This document shows, one piece after another, positions 17,471-25,938 of a DNA stretch of 64,000 nucleotides. Origin of the DNA: an uncultured Selenomonadales bacterium (GTDB lineage Bacteria > Bacillota > Negativicutes > Selenomonadales > Selenomonadaceae); NCBI GenBank assembly GCA_946183785.1, contig CAMHCS010000005.1, positions 1 through 64,000 on the forward strand, given 5' to 3'. The position numbers and the translations under genes are program-made. The notes beneath the pieces are model-generated. The model was not told the DNA's origin, did not search any database, and was given only the letters and a program-made list of their open reading frames with translations. Positions within the stretch are counted from its first letter, which is position 1, and each line of letters starts with the position of its first letter.

Positions 17471-18018
17471 TCGATTTCCTGCCATCCGTTGGAGAGATCT
17501 TCGGATTCGAAAATACGCGTTTTTCCGTCCTTCGTTTCAATATAGATGTGTCTCTCTATATCCAGCTCCTCCGGCTGGGCGCCGATTTTTTTGCCGAAGG
17601 AAGTCGGCTCGCGGCGCACGATGGCAAAATGCACCGTCAGACGATAGAGCGAACTTTCGCCTTCCTCGGGCACCGAATACGGAAACTCCACCGTCACCGT
17701 GCCGGGTACCGGCTCATTGTACGCGCCCGCTGTACCTTGGACAGGTTCCCCGCTTCTCTTGTCGTAGACGCGGTACTCGTAAGTGCCAATGTCGGGAAAG
17801 CTGAAATTGAACAGCAGCGTCCCGCCATATTCGCTCGTTTCCAAGATCGAGATGTCCACCGTCGGCTTCGCCTGCCCGGTCGGGTGCTCCACCGGTTGCT
17901 CAATCGGCGGACGAGGAGGACGCGGCGGCCTTGGCCCTCCAGGAAACGCGACGTCAGCGGACGCGGTAGACGCGCTGCACGCAGCAAGCAAAAACGCAAC
18001 AAGCCACTTTGCTTTCAT
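17467..18018 (-). CDS. Uncharacterised exported protein
   Basis: A 183-residue protein with a signal peptide ([21 protein letters not shown]) that carries a Cys at residue 14, not clearly a lipobox. A Pro-Arg-rich stretch follows (GGPRPPRPPRPPIEQP). The rest is rich in alternating beta strands (TLLFNFSFPDIGTYEYRVY, YRLTVHFAIV) and looks like a small beta-sandwich domain. No family was recognised. It overlaps its upstream neighbour, the glycosyltransferase, by ATGA. A periplasmic or outer-membrane location is likely. Confidence 0.78.
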   Translation of the reverse strand: MKAKWLVAFLLAACSASTASADVAFPGGPRPPRPPRPPIEQPVEHPTGQAKPTVDISILETSEYGGTLLFNFSFPDIGTYEYRVYDKRSGEPVQGTAGAYNEPVPGTVTVEFPYSVPEEGESSLYRLTVHFAIVRREPTSFGKKIGAQPEELDIERHIYIETKDGKTRIFESEDLSNGWQEIE

Positions 18019-19049
18019 GACGATTTTCCTCCTTCTGACAGAACAGTTTCTATTTTTTCCTTCACCGCTTGCAGACTAATTGACGCCAGACAGTCGATTC
18101 CCTTCGGGCAGGCGCGTTTCCAGCACCAACGGCAAGGGCGCTGGATCTCGATCGCGTTTCGCGGCTGCCCGTATGGGCCGTTACGGTTCGCGTCCGTCGG
18201 GCCCATCAGCATAATTGTCGGAATGGAAAGCCCCGCCGCCAGATGCACCGGCCCTGTGTCGCCTCCGACGGCGAAGCGCGCGCTACGCAAAACAGCGGCC
18301 AGCTGCTTCAGGGACGTCTTGCCGATCAGCTCCACCGGCGGAATTTCCGTTTTTGCCATAACGTCGGCGGCGATCCCCTCATCCACCGCGCCGCCGCCCA
18401 CCAGCACGGGAATGATTTTTTCCTCATAGAGCCAGTCGCAGAGTGCGGCATAGGACGAAGCCGGCCAGCGCTTATTCGGCCAGTTTGCTCCGATTGCCAG
18501 CGCTGCGTAGGCCGCACCCTCAGGCACGCCGCCGCGCACGAGCAAAGTTTTGGCAATCTGCTCGTCTTTTTCCGAGACGGCCAGCGGGAACTTCACCGTT
18601 TCTACGCGGCAGCCGATAGCCCGTGCCACGTCCAGATAACGCTCGACGATATGGCCTTCCGCGTGCGGCCCACGGACTGGTCTGCTGATTTTGTCGCTCA
18701 TTTCCCGCATATTGCAAGTGCCGAATCGACGCGTCGCGCCGGAAAAAAAGGCCAGCGCCGCGGATTTTCCGAGCCCCTGCAAATCCAGCGCGACGTCAAA
18801 TCGTCCTGCACGCAGTTTGTTCCGAAGCGGGCCGAAATTTACGAGGAATCCGCCGAAGGACTTGAATTTCTTCTTCTCAAACAGCAATATCTCGTCAATA
18901 TACGGATTACCCTCCAGAAGCTCCCGGGCCGGGGGCTCCACCGCCCATGTCACCCGCGTCTCGGGAAATGTCTCCTTGATTGCGTAAGATACGGGCAACG
19001 CGTGGATCACATCGCCGATGGCGCTGAGTTTGACAATCAGGACGTTCAT
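18015..19049 (-). CDS. Family 9 glycosyltransferase (heptosyltransferase type)
   Basis: A 344-residue protein of the ADP-heptose:LPS heptosyltransferase family (WaaC/WaaF/RfaF). Typical features are the N-terminal [20 protein letters not shown], the middle [13 protein letters not shown] and the C-terminal [19 protein letters not shown] with the nucleotide-sugar-binding acidic/Thr residues. It would add heptose to the inner core of lipopolysaccharide at the cytoplasmic face. The gene overlaps rfaE2 by ATGA, which agrees with ADP-heptose as donor. Which heptose is added cannot be told. Confidence 0.9.
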   Translation of the reverse strand: MNVLIVKLSAIGDVIHALPVSYAIKETFPETRVTWAVEPPARELLEGNPYIDEILLFEKKKFKSFGGFLVNFGPLRNKLRAGRFDVALDLQGLGKSAALAFFSGATRRFGTCNMREMSDKISRPVRGPHAEGHIVERYLDVARAIGCRVETVKFPLAVSEKDEQIAKTLLVRGGVPEGAAYAALAIGANWPNKRWPASSYAALCDWLYEEKIIPVLVGGGAVDEGIAADVMAKTEIPPVELIGKTSLKQLAAVLRSARFAVGGDTGPVHLAAGLSIPTIMLMGPTDANRNGPYGQPRNAIEIQRPCRWCWKRACPKGIDCLASISLQAVKEKIETVLSEGGKSS

Positions 19050-19513
19050 TTCCCGCTCTTGATCCTTTCGATGACATTTGTCGTCGAATGTCCCTCAACA
19101 AAGGGAATAAGTTCGACGCGCCCGCCCGCTTCCTGCACGATTTTCGCCTCAGGCAACGTATCGATTGAGTAGTCTCCGCCTTTGACATAAACGTCAGGCT
19201 TTACCAGCCGAACCAGCTCCTCTGCCGTCGTCTCGTCGAAAATCGTCACGATGTCCACCGCCCGGAGCGCGTCTAGCACCTCGGCGCGATCCGCCTCGGA
19301 AACGATCGGACGCCCCTCGCCCTTCAACCGACGCACCGACGCGTCACTGTTCAGCCCGATCACGAGGAAATCTCCCAGTTCCTCCGCCGCCGTCAAATAC
19401 CGTACATGACCCGCGTGCAGGATATCAAAACAGCCGTTCGTGAACACGATCGTCGCGCCATCCGCCCGCACCGTGTCGCAGGCTTCCTTTATATATGCCC
19501 GCGGAATAATCAT
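19046..19513 (-). CDS. rfaE2: Heptose-1-phosphate adenylyltransferase (HldE C-terminal half)
   Basis: A 155-residue cytidylyltransferase-fold enzyme with the HxGH-type motif [14 protein letters not shown] (about 30-43) and a late [14 protein letters not shown]. It adenylates heptose-1-phosphate to ADP-heptose for lipopolysaccharide core synthesis. In E. coli this is the C-terminal domain of HldE; here it is a separate gene next to the kinase. ATG 19513 (MIIPRAYI) is preferred because GGGGTGG precedes it. It is followed by the glycosyltransferase that would use the product. Confidence 0.92.
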   Translation of the reverse strand: MIIPRAYIKEACDTVRADGATIVFTNGCFDILHAGHVRYLTAAEELGDFLVIGLNSDASVRRLKGEGRPIVSEADRAEVLDALRAVDIVTIFDETTAEELVRLVKPDVYVKGGDYSIDTLPEAKIVQEAGGRVELIPFVEGHSTTNVIERIKSGK

Positions 19514-19627
19514 ATTTGCCCACCCCTGCCGCTTGCACAAATATCCAAAGTTATTGTCGCCGGTCGACGTAGTTCCACCACTATGACTCCCCCTCGCCCG
19601 GCCTATGAAAATTCGTGCCGCGCTTTT

Positions 19628-20626
19628 TTATTTCAGTTGTTTTTCCGCCGCCGCCCGAAGTTCCTCCGCGCTGACCGTCGCCGTACCCATCTTTCGCACC
19701 GCGACCCCGGAAGCGACATTCGAGAGCCGCGCAGCGTCCTCCGGAGACGCTCCTGCCGCTATCGCGAGGATAAACGCCGCAACGCAGGTGTCGCCCGCGC
19801 CGGATACGTCGAAGACCTCGCTTTTATCTACGACGGGAATATCTACGGCTCTCCCGTTTTCAAGGCAAAGCGTCATGCCCTTCTCACCCCGGGTCACCAG
19901 CACACCCTTCGCCGAAAGCTCAGCCCGCAGTCTCTCGCCCGCCGCGCGGAGCGAATCCTCGTCAGTCAATTCCTCGCCCATGGCGTCAGCCAGCTCCGCG
20001 TCGTTCTGCTTCACGTAATCGACGCCCACGAAACGACGAATCGAATACCTTGAATCGACAATCGTAGACACGCCCTGCTTTTTGCAAGCCTCAATTACCT
20101 CGTTTGCCAAAGCTGAAGGAATTACCGCACCGCCGTAATCTGAAAGCACCATCCCGTCCAATCCTTCGATTTCCGCAAATATGCGTTCCCGAAGTTCCGA
20201 CATAATATCCGCCGTAAGCGGCGATCGGTCTTCTTTGTCAACACGGACGATCTGTTGGCTGACCGTCGCACGTCCACCGGCGATGATTCGCGTCTTTGCC
20301 GTCGTAGGCCGCGACGCATCCGTCACAAGGCCGGAAATGTCGACCCCCTTACCTGAAAGGATATCAAGAAGGCCTTCCGCCGCGGCGTCATCCCCAACGA
20401 CGCCGAGAGCGACGGCCTTGCCGCCCAATGTCGCCACATTATGTACCACGTTCGCGGCGCCGCCGGGTACAACGTGCTCTCCCTGATGCTCAAGCACCAG
20501 TACCGGCGCTTCCCGCGAGATGCGCGCTATTTTCCCCGTCAAGTACACGTCGGCAATCATATCGCCGAGAATCGCGACGCGCCTATCGCGCATGCCTTCC
20601 AATATCTTGGAAATCCGTCCGCCCAT
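19628..20626 (-). CDS. rfaE1: Heptose-7-phosphate kinase (HldE N-terminal half)
   Basis: A 332-residue PfkB-family sugar kinase. It carries LGDMIADVYLTG at the start, PGGAANVVHNVATLGG (about 52-67) and the anion-hole/catalytic motif DVSGAGDTCVAAF (about 273-285). It phosphorylates heptose-7-phosphate at C1, the step before RfaE2. It begins 10 bases after lptD and ends about 115 bases before rfaE2, which suggests one operon for lipopolysaccharide core synthesis and assembly. Confidence 0.93.
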   Translation of the reverse strand: MGGRISKILEGMRDRRVAILGDMIADVYLTGKIARISREAPVLVLEHQGEHVVPGGAANVVHNVATLGGKAVALGVVGDDAAAEGLLDILSGKGVDISGLVTDASRPTTAKTRIIAGGRATVSQQIVRVDKEDRSPLTADIMSELRERIFAEIEGLDGMVLSDYGGAVIPSALANEVIEACKKQGVSTIVDSRYSIRRFVGVDYVKQNDAELADAMGEELTDEDSLRAAGERLRAELSAKGVLVTRGEKGMTLCLENGRAVDIPVVDKSEVFDVSGAGDTCVAAFILAIAAGASPEDAARLSNVASGVAVRKMGTATVSAEELRAAAEKQLK

Positions 20627-20636
20627 TATCTCTACC

Positions 20637-22172
20637 TCACCAAGGAGTAAACTCGCAGCTCACATGCCAGGAATCACGCTTCGCCCGATAGCGAAGGATT
20701 ACCTGCGCACAGTGCATATCATGGAACCAATAGTAATCAATGTCGCGCACCGTATGCCGCTCTGCGTCCATCGCCTGCCCAAATACAAAGCGATCACGAT
20801 CCGTCACCGCCAAGCTGACGCCATAATCGAACCGTCGTGCGTAGTCGTCAGAATTATACGCGAACAGCGTCTTGCCCTTCGTGTTAGTCGAATACCGGTA
20901 CCCAACGTATGCCGTCAAAGCAGGGCTGAAATCGTACGACATCACCGCGCCGTAACTCGTGCCGCGGATTGATGAATGATCGTAGCTCTCCCGTGTAATC
21001 CCATAACTCGCCCGCGCGTTCAGCCGGAATTTGTCGCTGCCCAGCCGAATCGTATGGGGCCATATGGAAACGCCGTAATAGGTGTGCGTCGAATCAATCC
21101 CATTATGTGACCACCGGCCGCCCTCAAAATTCAAGCCGTAGGAAATCGGCAGGTTCCCAATCCGGTTGCCATAGCTGTATAAAAAGGTCGGCTGTTTCTC
21201 AATCCAGTTGTCGTCGCTGTCCTCATAATAGCCGTACTCCACCGCCGCGCGGCTGCCCGCATTCTGCCATTCGATACCGTACACGTTGCGGAACTGATGC
21301 TTCGTATAATATTTGAGATCCGCAAAGACGTCGAGCCTTTTAGCCAGATCGTAAGCGAGGCGATAACGAACCCAAACGCCGTCGCTGTTGTTGTAACCGA
21401 CGCGGGGCATCTGCATTTCGTTTTTTGCGTCGGGACTGATATCTGCGCGATAAAAGTCCCGCGAATACACGACCTTGTTCTTGATCCAATATTTTGCCTG
21501 ATAAATCAAGATCTCATGCTCGGGATAAATCTCGATCACGTCGCCCGACACGCGGTAATCCGGCGTCTTCGCACCGCACTTCGTCTGCCAGCCGTCGTAA
21601 ATCACAATCCTTTCAGGATGAAACTCGATACGGCGGCCGTACACATAATAGCCGCCTATCTTTCCCTTGACGTCCTCCATCCTGCCCGTCTGCTTTTTGT
21701 AATGATAGACGACCCGATAGCCGTCAAGCGTTGCCCGCATCTGCCCTTCCGTCATCTGCAGCATATGCGCCTTGCCGGGAATCTCCACGTCCTCAGTTTT
21801 AAGATTGCCTTTGACTTCTTCCGACTCAAACCGCCGCGCATCCAGCGATGTTATGCGCACGTTGCCCCGGGCATACACGTCTCCCGTCGCCTCGTCGTAA
21901 AAGAGGTCGTCTCCCTCCAGCGCCATAGGCACAGGCTTATCCGGATCGACAGGCTTCCGAAGGTTCGCCGTCATTTCCTTCGCGTCCTGCATCAGTCGCA
22001 GCTGCTCGTCTGACAAGCGGTTTTCACGCATGCGACGCCTTTCATTTTCAATATAATCAATCGCGTCCGCACCCGTGTCCGTATCCGCACTGTATCTCGC
22101 AGCTGCGGGCGTCGGCGCAAAAAGCGCGGCGGCTGTCCATGCAACGGCAAGAAATTTCCATCGTTTCTGCAT
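20637..22172 (-). CDS. lptD: LptD/OstA-family LPS-assembly outer-membrane protein
   Basis: A 511-residue protein with a signal peptide (FLAVAWTAAALFAPTPAAA). Residues about 80-200 are an OstA/LptA-like beta-jellyroll (ALEGDDLFYDEATGDVYARG, GKAHMLQMTEGQMRATLDGY). The rest is a predicted beta-barrel with aromatic-rich strands ending SCEFTPW. It would insert lipopolysaccharide into the outer leaflet. It is shorter than proteobacterial LptD (about 780) and has only three Cys in the mature region, so the LptD disulfide scheme may differ. It is first gene of the core-sugar operon, with a promoter at 22350-22378 and a structured leader. Confidence 0.87.
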   Translation of the reverse strand: MQKRWKFLAVAWTAAALFAPTPAAARYSADTDTGADAIDYIENERRRMRENRLSDEQLRLMQDAKEMTANLRKPVDPDKPVPMALEGDDLFYDEATGDVYARGNVRITSLDARRFESEEVKGNLKTEDVEIPGKAHMLQMTEGQMRATLDGYRVVYHYKKQTGRMEDVKGKIGGYYVYGRRIEFHPERIVIYDGWQTKCGAKTPDYRVSGDVIEIYPEHEILIYQAKYWIKNKVVYSRDFYRADISPDAKNEMQMPRVGYNNSDGVWVRYRLAYDLAKRLDVFADLKYYTKHQFRNVYGIEWQNAGSRAAVEYGYYEDSDDNWIEKQPTFLYSYGNRIGNLPISYGLNFEGGRWSHNGIDSTHTYYGVSIWPHTIRLGSDKFRLNARASYGITRESYDHSSIRGTSYGAVMSYDFSPALTAYVGYRYSTNTKGKTLFAYNSDDYARRFDYGVSLAVTDRDRFVFGQAMDAERHTVRDIDYYWFHDMHCAQVILRYRAKRDSWHVSCEFTPW

Positions 22173-22212
22173 TCTTCTTCCCCTGTTCCCGAGATTTTGT
22201 TTTATACCGAAA

Positions 22213-22333
22213 CCTGTAATACTTATCTGATTCTTACAGGTCCTGCATGAGACGTCATAGGAGCCGTAGGCTCGTATGCAGCCTGCGTAGCAGGTAGATC
22301 TTCGACTAAAAAATGAGATATTATTTAGTCGAA
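22213..22333 (-). promoter_or_regulatory. Leader RNA of lptD with several perfect hairpins
   Basis: Between the promoter and lptD lie TTCGACTAAA/TTTAGTCGAA (22301-22310 with 22324-22333), CCTGC-GTA-GCAGG (22282-22294), GAGCC-GTA-GGCTC (22261-22273) and CCTGTAA/TTACAGG (22213-22219 with 22234-22240). None is followed by a T run, so they are not terminators. Function unknown. Confidence 0.5.
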
Positions 22334-22349
22334 GAAAGTAATATACTTT

Positions 22350-22378
22350 ATACTACAACATCATAGCTCGACGCGCAA
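22350..22378 (-). promoter_or_regulatory. Possible promoter of the lptD operon
   Basis: On the minus strand TTGCGC (22378-22373), a 17-base spacer and TAGTAT (22355-22350). Confidence 0.45.
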
Positions 22379-22410
22379 CAAAAAAAGCCGCCCGCAAACC
22401 AGCGAGCGGC
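22379..22410 (-). terminator. Terminator after the exported protein gene
   Basis: GCCGCCCGC (22387-22395) pairs with GCGAGCGGC (22402-22410) with one mismatch. Seven T on the minus strand follow. Confidence 0.85.
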
Positions 22411-22426
22411 AAAAATCTCTTTCCCG

Positions 22427-23377
22427 TTACTTTTCAACAGCTTGCGTGCTTCCTTGCGCCTCCAAGCCGTAAATCGTCATCGGAGCGGCAGTCTGGATAT
22501 AAAGCTCCGTCCCCGCCGGAAGGTCGATGTTTTTGCCTTTCACGAATGCGCCGCCGATAATGCCGATGGGGCCGAGGAGCGCGATACCCGCGATGCTTGC
22601 GCCTGCCGCGAAAGCCATCGACTGCATTTTCTCTTTCGATTCCTCCCCAAGCATCATCGATGCGTCAGTCCCGTCCATCGTGCGGAGATTCTTGAAGTCA
22701 ATCTGCACCTCGGCGTCACGGCCGAAGTTACCCGCCTGCTTGACCTTCGTGACCTCGCCATAGCCGGGCGCGCCTTTGACAAACAAGAGCCGCCCGTTCT
22801 CGACAACGTCTTCCTCTGACTTGATTTCAATCCGGTCTCCTATTTTGATGTTCTTCGCGTTGACCGGAGTCACAAGGCTGACTTTGACCAATGTATTCGC
22901 CGGAACCTGCGTCTGGGCCAGCGGAATCTCCTGTGCTCCAAAAGCGTAGCCCGCCAGCGTCGCAATACGCGCGCGATAGGTTCCCTCTGACGGCGCTCCC
23001 GTCATGGAGATTTCCATATCACTGACGCGTTTCTGAATTGAATTCATGCTGACTGTCTGCGTGACAGCCCACTCGATTGCATTCATGCGCGTTACCAGCG
23101 ACGGCCCGGTCTCGTTCTTGAACATCATCGTATACAGGCTGTCGACGCGCTGCATGACGCTGTCGTTCGGCGAATGCGTCCCCTCAAAGTCCTTTTCCAA
23201 CTTATTGACACGATCGAGAAGCGCTCCCGTCTGCGGCTCACCGTAAGCCGTGCGCTCGATTTCCGCCAGCTTGTCCGCCATCGTCGTAGGCGCAGCGGCC
23301 ATCGCCAGCCCCATCGTCTCGAAGAGCAGAACCGCCGCAAGCAAAACGCCCAGCAGTTTTCGTCCCAACATTTTCAT
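22427..23377 (-). CDS. Uncharacterised exported protein
   Basis: A 316-residue protein with a signal peptide (LLGVLLAAVLLFETMGLAMA). A helical N-terminal region follows in which units such as DKLAEIERTAYGEPQTGALLDRVNKLEKD and MQRVDSLYTMMF suggest coiled coil. The C-terminal half (VSLVTPVNAKNIKIGDRIEIKSEEDVV, GYGEVTKVKQAGNFGRDAEVQIDF) is beta-rich, with a Gly-rich hydrophobic stretch near 260 (SIAGIALLGPIGIIGGAFV). ATG 23377 has GGGGAGG 8 bases upstream. I do not know the family; its place beside lptD suggests the cell envelope. Confidence 0.8.
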   Translation of the reverse strand: MKMLGRKLLGVLLAAVLLFETMGLAMAAAPTTMADKLAEIERTAYGEPQTGALLDRVNKLEKDFEGTHSPNDSVMQRVDSLYTMMFKNETGPSLVTRMNAIEWAVTQTVSMNSIQKRVSDMEISMTGAPSEGTYRARIATLAGYAFGAQEIPLAQTQVPANTLVKVSLVTPVNAKNIKIGDRIEIKSEEDVVENGRLLFVKGAPGYGEVTKVKQAGNFGRDAEVQIDFKNLRTMDGTDASMMLGEESKEKMQSMAFAAGASIAGIALLGPIGIIGGAFVKGKNIDLPAGTELYIQTAAPMTIYGLEAQGSTQAVEK

Positions 23378-23487
23378 AAGCAAAACCTCCCCATTGAAAT
23401 TCAGACTACCTCTCACTCCATTTTTAATTATATCAGCACATTCTTAAAAGCGCCTTAAAAAGCGCCATCATAGCTTCAAAAAACAAC

Positions 23488-23997
23488 TTAATTTTCCTGC
23501 ATCTGCTTGACGGGCACAGGACCACGTGACAGGGCAATCGCGCCGGTGCGGGCAATTTCGACGATCTCGTATTCGGACAGCACCTCGCAAATCGCGTTGA
23601 TTTTCGACTCCTCTCCTGTCAGCTCGATCACGACGTTTTCCTTCGACACGTCGACAATCTTCGCACGGAAAATATTGACGATGTTGATCAAGTCGGAGCG
23701 TGCTTCCGCCGTGGCGCGTACTTTGATCAGCACCAGTTCCCGCGTAATGTTGTCCACCTCGGTCAGGTTTACGATTTTTACCACATCGATGAGCTTTGAC
23801 AGCTGATGTTTGACCTGCTCCAGCTCCCGCTCGCTGTCCACCGATACGACGATATTGATGCGTGTCACCGATTCCTCCTCGGTGTAGCCCGCGTTAATAC
23901 TCTCGATGTTAAACGCGCGGCGGCTGATCAGCCCCGCAACGTGGGTCAGGACGCCCGGCTTGTTGTCCACGAGGATTGCCAGCAAAAATTTACTCAT
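23488..23997 (-). CDS. ilvN: Acetolactate synthase small (regulatory) subunit
   Basis: A 169-residue IlvH/IlvN-family protein. The N-terminal ACT domain has the valine-site region VDNKPGVLTHVAGLISRRAF and NIESI; the C-terminal domain follows. It confers feedback control and full activity on the IlvB catalytic subunit in branched-chain amino acid synthesis. Its ATG overlaps the ilvB stop (ATGA), giving coupled translation. Confidence 0.95.
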   Translation of the reverse strand: MSKFLLAILVDNKPGVLTHVAGLISRRAFNIESINAGYTEEESVTRINIVVSVDSERELEQVKHQLSKLIDVVKIVNLTEVDNITRELVLIKVRATAEARSDLINIVNIFRAKIVDVSKENVVIELTGEESKINAICEVLSEYEIVEIARTGAIALSRGPVPVKQMQEN

Positions 23998-25694
23998 TTC
24001 GCCGCCTCCTTTTCCAAAATCATATCGTCGAGGCGCTTGCCGCCCGGCACCATCGGCAGTACGTCCGCATCTTCCGGCACCATCACGTCAATCAGCGTCG
24101 CACCCTTCTGGGAAAGCGCTTCAGCGAGCACCTTCTCAAGCTCCTCCGGCTTTTCAATGCGGACGCCCCCAATCCCCATCGCTTCCGCCAACTTCACGAG
24201 ATCAGTATGTCCGTTGAGCTGGGACTGGGAATAATGATGCTCATAGAACATCCGCTGCCACTGGGCGACCATGCCGAGCAAATGATTGTGCAGGACGACA
24301 ATCTTTACATCTATGTTGTTGTCCGCCGCCGTTGCCATTTCCTGGCAGTTCATCATAATGCTGCCGTCGCCGGTGAACAGCACGACTTTCTGCTTCGGCC
24401 TGCCAATCTTCGCGCCGATGGCCGCCGGAAGGCCGTATCCCATCGTACCGAGGCCGCCCGAGGTTAGAAAACGGCGAGGCTCGGAAACGGAGCAGAACTG
24501 CGCCGCCCACATTTGATGCTGACCTACGTCGGTGACAAAGATTGTATCGTCGCCCGCGAGTTTTCGCACCGTCTCAATGACCTGCTGCGGCATGATGACG
24601 CCGTCCCGCTTCCGATACGAGAATGGGTGCTCCGCATGCATGGCTTTGACTTTCTCGCGCCATGGAGCAAAGCGGGCTGGAAAATCCTCGCCGCTTTTTT
24701 TCAGCTTTTTCGCCAAAAGGGGCAGCGACCAATTCAGGTCTCCAAGAACCGGTACGTCGACGCGCACATTCTTGTTGAGCTCCGCCGCATCGATATCGAA
24801 ATGGGCAATTTTCGCTTCCGGCGCGAACTCCTTGACGATTCCGGTCACGCGATCGTCAAAGCGGACGCCAATTCCGAGCAGGAGGTCGCAGCCCATGATC
24901 GCCATATTCGCGGCGTAGGAGCCGTGCATGCCTGCCATGCCGAGATACGCCTCCGTATCCGGCGGAACGCAGCCAAGCCCCATCAACGTTGAGCAAACGG
25001 GAATACCCATTTTTTTCAATACATTTCGAAGATCCTTCGCTTCGTCCGCCAGCGTTACGCCGCCGCCCACAAAGGCCAGCGGACGCTTCGCCTGCAGGAG
25101 AGCTTCCACAGCCGCGTCGACAGCACTTTCTTCTCCTTTGAAAAGCCCGGAGTAGCCTTTCAAATGCACTTCCTCCGGATAGTCGAAATCCATCACCGCG
25201 CGGAAAACATCGGTGGCGATGTCCACCACCACCGGCCCCGGGCGCCCCGTCCGCGCGATGAAAAACGCTTCTTTAATCGTCCGAAGTAAATCCTCCGGGC
25301 GCTTTACAAGATAATTATGCTTCGTGATCGGCGTCGTGATACCGCAGATATCCGCTTCCTGGAACGAGTCTTTGCCGATGACGGAGGTCGCCACCTGTCC
25401 GGTGAAACAAACGAGCGGAATCGAATCCATATAGGCCGTCGCGATACCCGTTACGAGATTCGTGCAACCCGGTCCCGAAGTCGAGAGGCAAACGCCGACT
25501 TCGCCCGTAGCGCGCGCGTAACCATCCGCCGCCAGCGCCGCGCCCTGTTCGTGACGCACGAGGATATGCGGGAACTTCATTTTATAGATTTCATCGTACA
25601 GCGGCAGGACGACGCCGCCCGGATAGCCGAAAATGACGTCCACGCCTTCCTGCTTCAGGCTTTCCAGCACCGCCTGTGCTCCATTGATCCGCAA
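23994..25694 (-). CDS. ilvB: Acetolactate synthase large (catalytic) subunit
   Basis: A 566-residue thiamine-diphosphate enzyme making acetolactate from pyruvate. The catalytic Glu lies in LVRHEQGAALAADGYARA (about 44-61) and the diphosphate motif is GDGSIMMNCQEMATAADNN (about 441-459). The start is TTG 25694, 8 bases after AGGGGG; no in-frame ATG fits. Upstream on the minus strand an extended -10 (TGCTACAAT, 25734-25729 core) is present without a clear -35 box. No branched-chain leader peptide was found in the 240-base upstream region. It heads the ilvB-ilvN pair. Confidence 0.95.
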   Translation of the reverse strand: MRINGAQAVLESLKQEGVDVIFGYPGGVVLPLYDEIYKMKFPHILVRHEQGAALAADGYARATGEVGVCLSTSGPGCTNLVTGIATAYMDSIPLVCFTGQVATSVIGKDSFQEADICGITTPITKHNYLVKRPEDLLRTIKEAFFIARTGRPGPVVVDIATDVFRAVMDFDYPEEVHLKGYSGLFKGEESAVDAAVEALLQAKRPLAFVGGGVTLADEAKDLRNVLKKMGIPVCSTLMGLGCVPPDTEAYLGMAGMHGSYAANMAIMGCDLLLGIGVRFDDRVTGIVKEFAPEAKIAHFDIDAAELNKNVRVDVPVLGDLNWSLPLLAKKLKKSGEDFPARFAPWREKVKAMHAEHPFSYRKRDGVIMPQQVIETVRKLAGDDTIFVTDVGQHQMWAAQFCSVSEPRRFLTSGGLGTMGYGLPAAIGAKIGRPKQKVVLFTGDGSIMMNCQEMATAADNNIDVKIVVLHNHLLGMVAQWQRMFYEHHYSQSQLNGHTDLVKLAEAMGIGGVRIEKPEELEKVLAEALSQKGATLIDVMVPEDADVLPMVPGGKRLDDMILEKEAAK

Positions 25695-25793
25695 TTTTAT
25701 TTCCCCCTAACTTTCAATAATCTTTTTTATTGTAGCACAACCCGACGACAAAGCGCTAGTTTTAAATTTAAGGAGTATGTGTCTAAGAAGTTC

Positions 25794-25822
25794 TTGCAGA
25801 TTTTTAAATATTCCTTTATACT
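25794..25822 (+). promoter_or_regulatory. lysA promoter
   Basis: TTGCAG (25794-25799), a 17-base spacer and TATACT (25817-25822). The leader of about 110 bases holds GGGAATTCCC and a CCGAC-TTCGC-GTCGG hairpin. Confidence 0.6.
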
Positions 25823-25938
25823 TTTCACCGTACATTTGAGGGAATTCCCCTATCCGACTTCGCGTCGGCACGTTAGCTTTCGTTATCGAGGAATTATTTT
25901 TTAGAACCCATACCATTTATCGCAATAGGAGGCAAATC

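Noticed and set aside
25707-25916. A 69-codon minus-strand frame before ilvB, possible leader peptide
   Set aside because: It has no run of Ile, Leu or Val codons, no good ribosome site, and spans the lysA promoter region.
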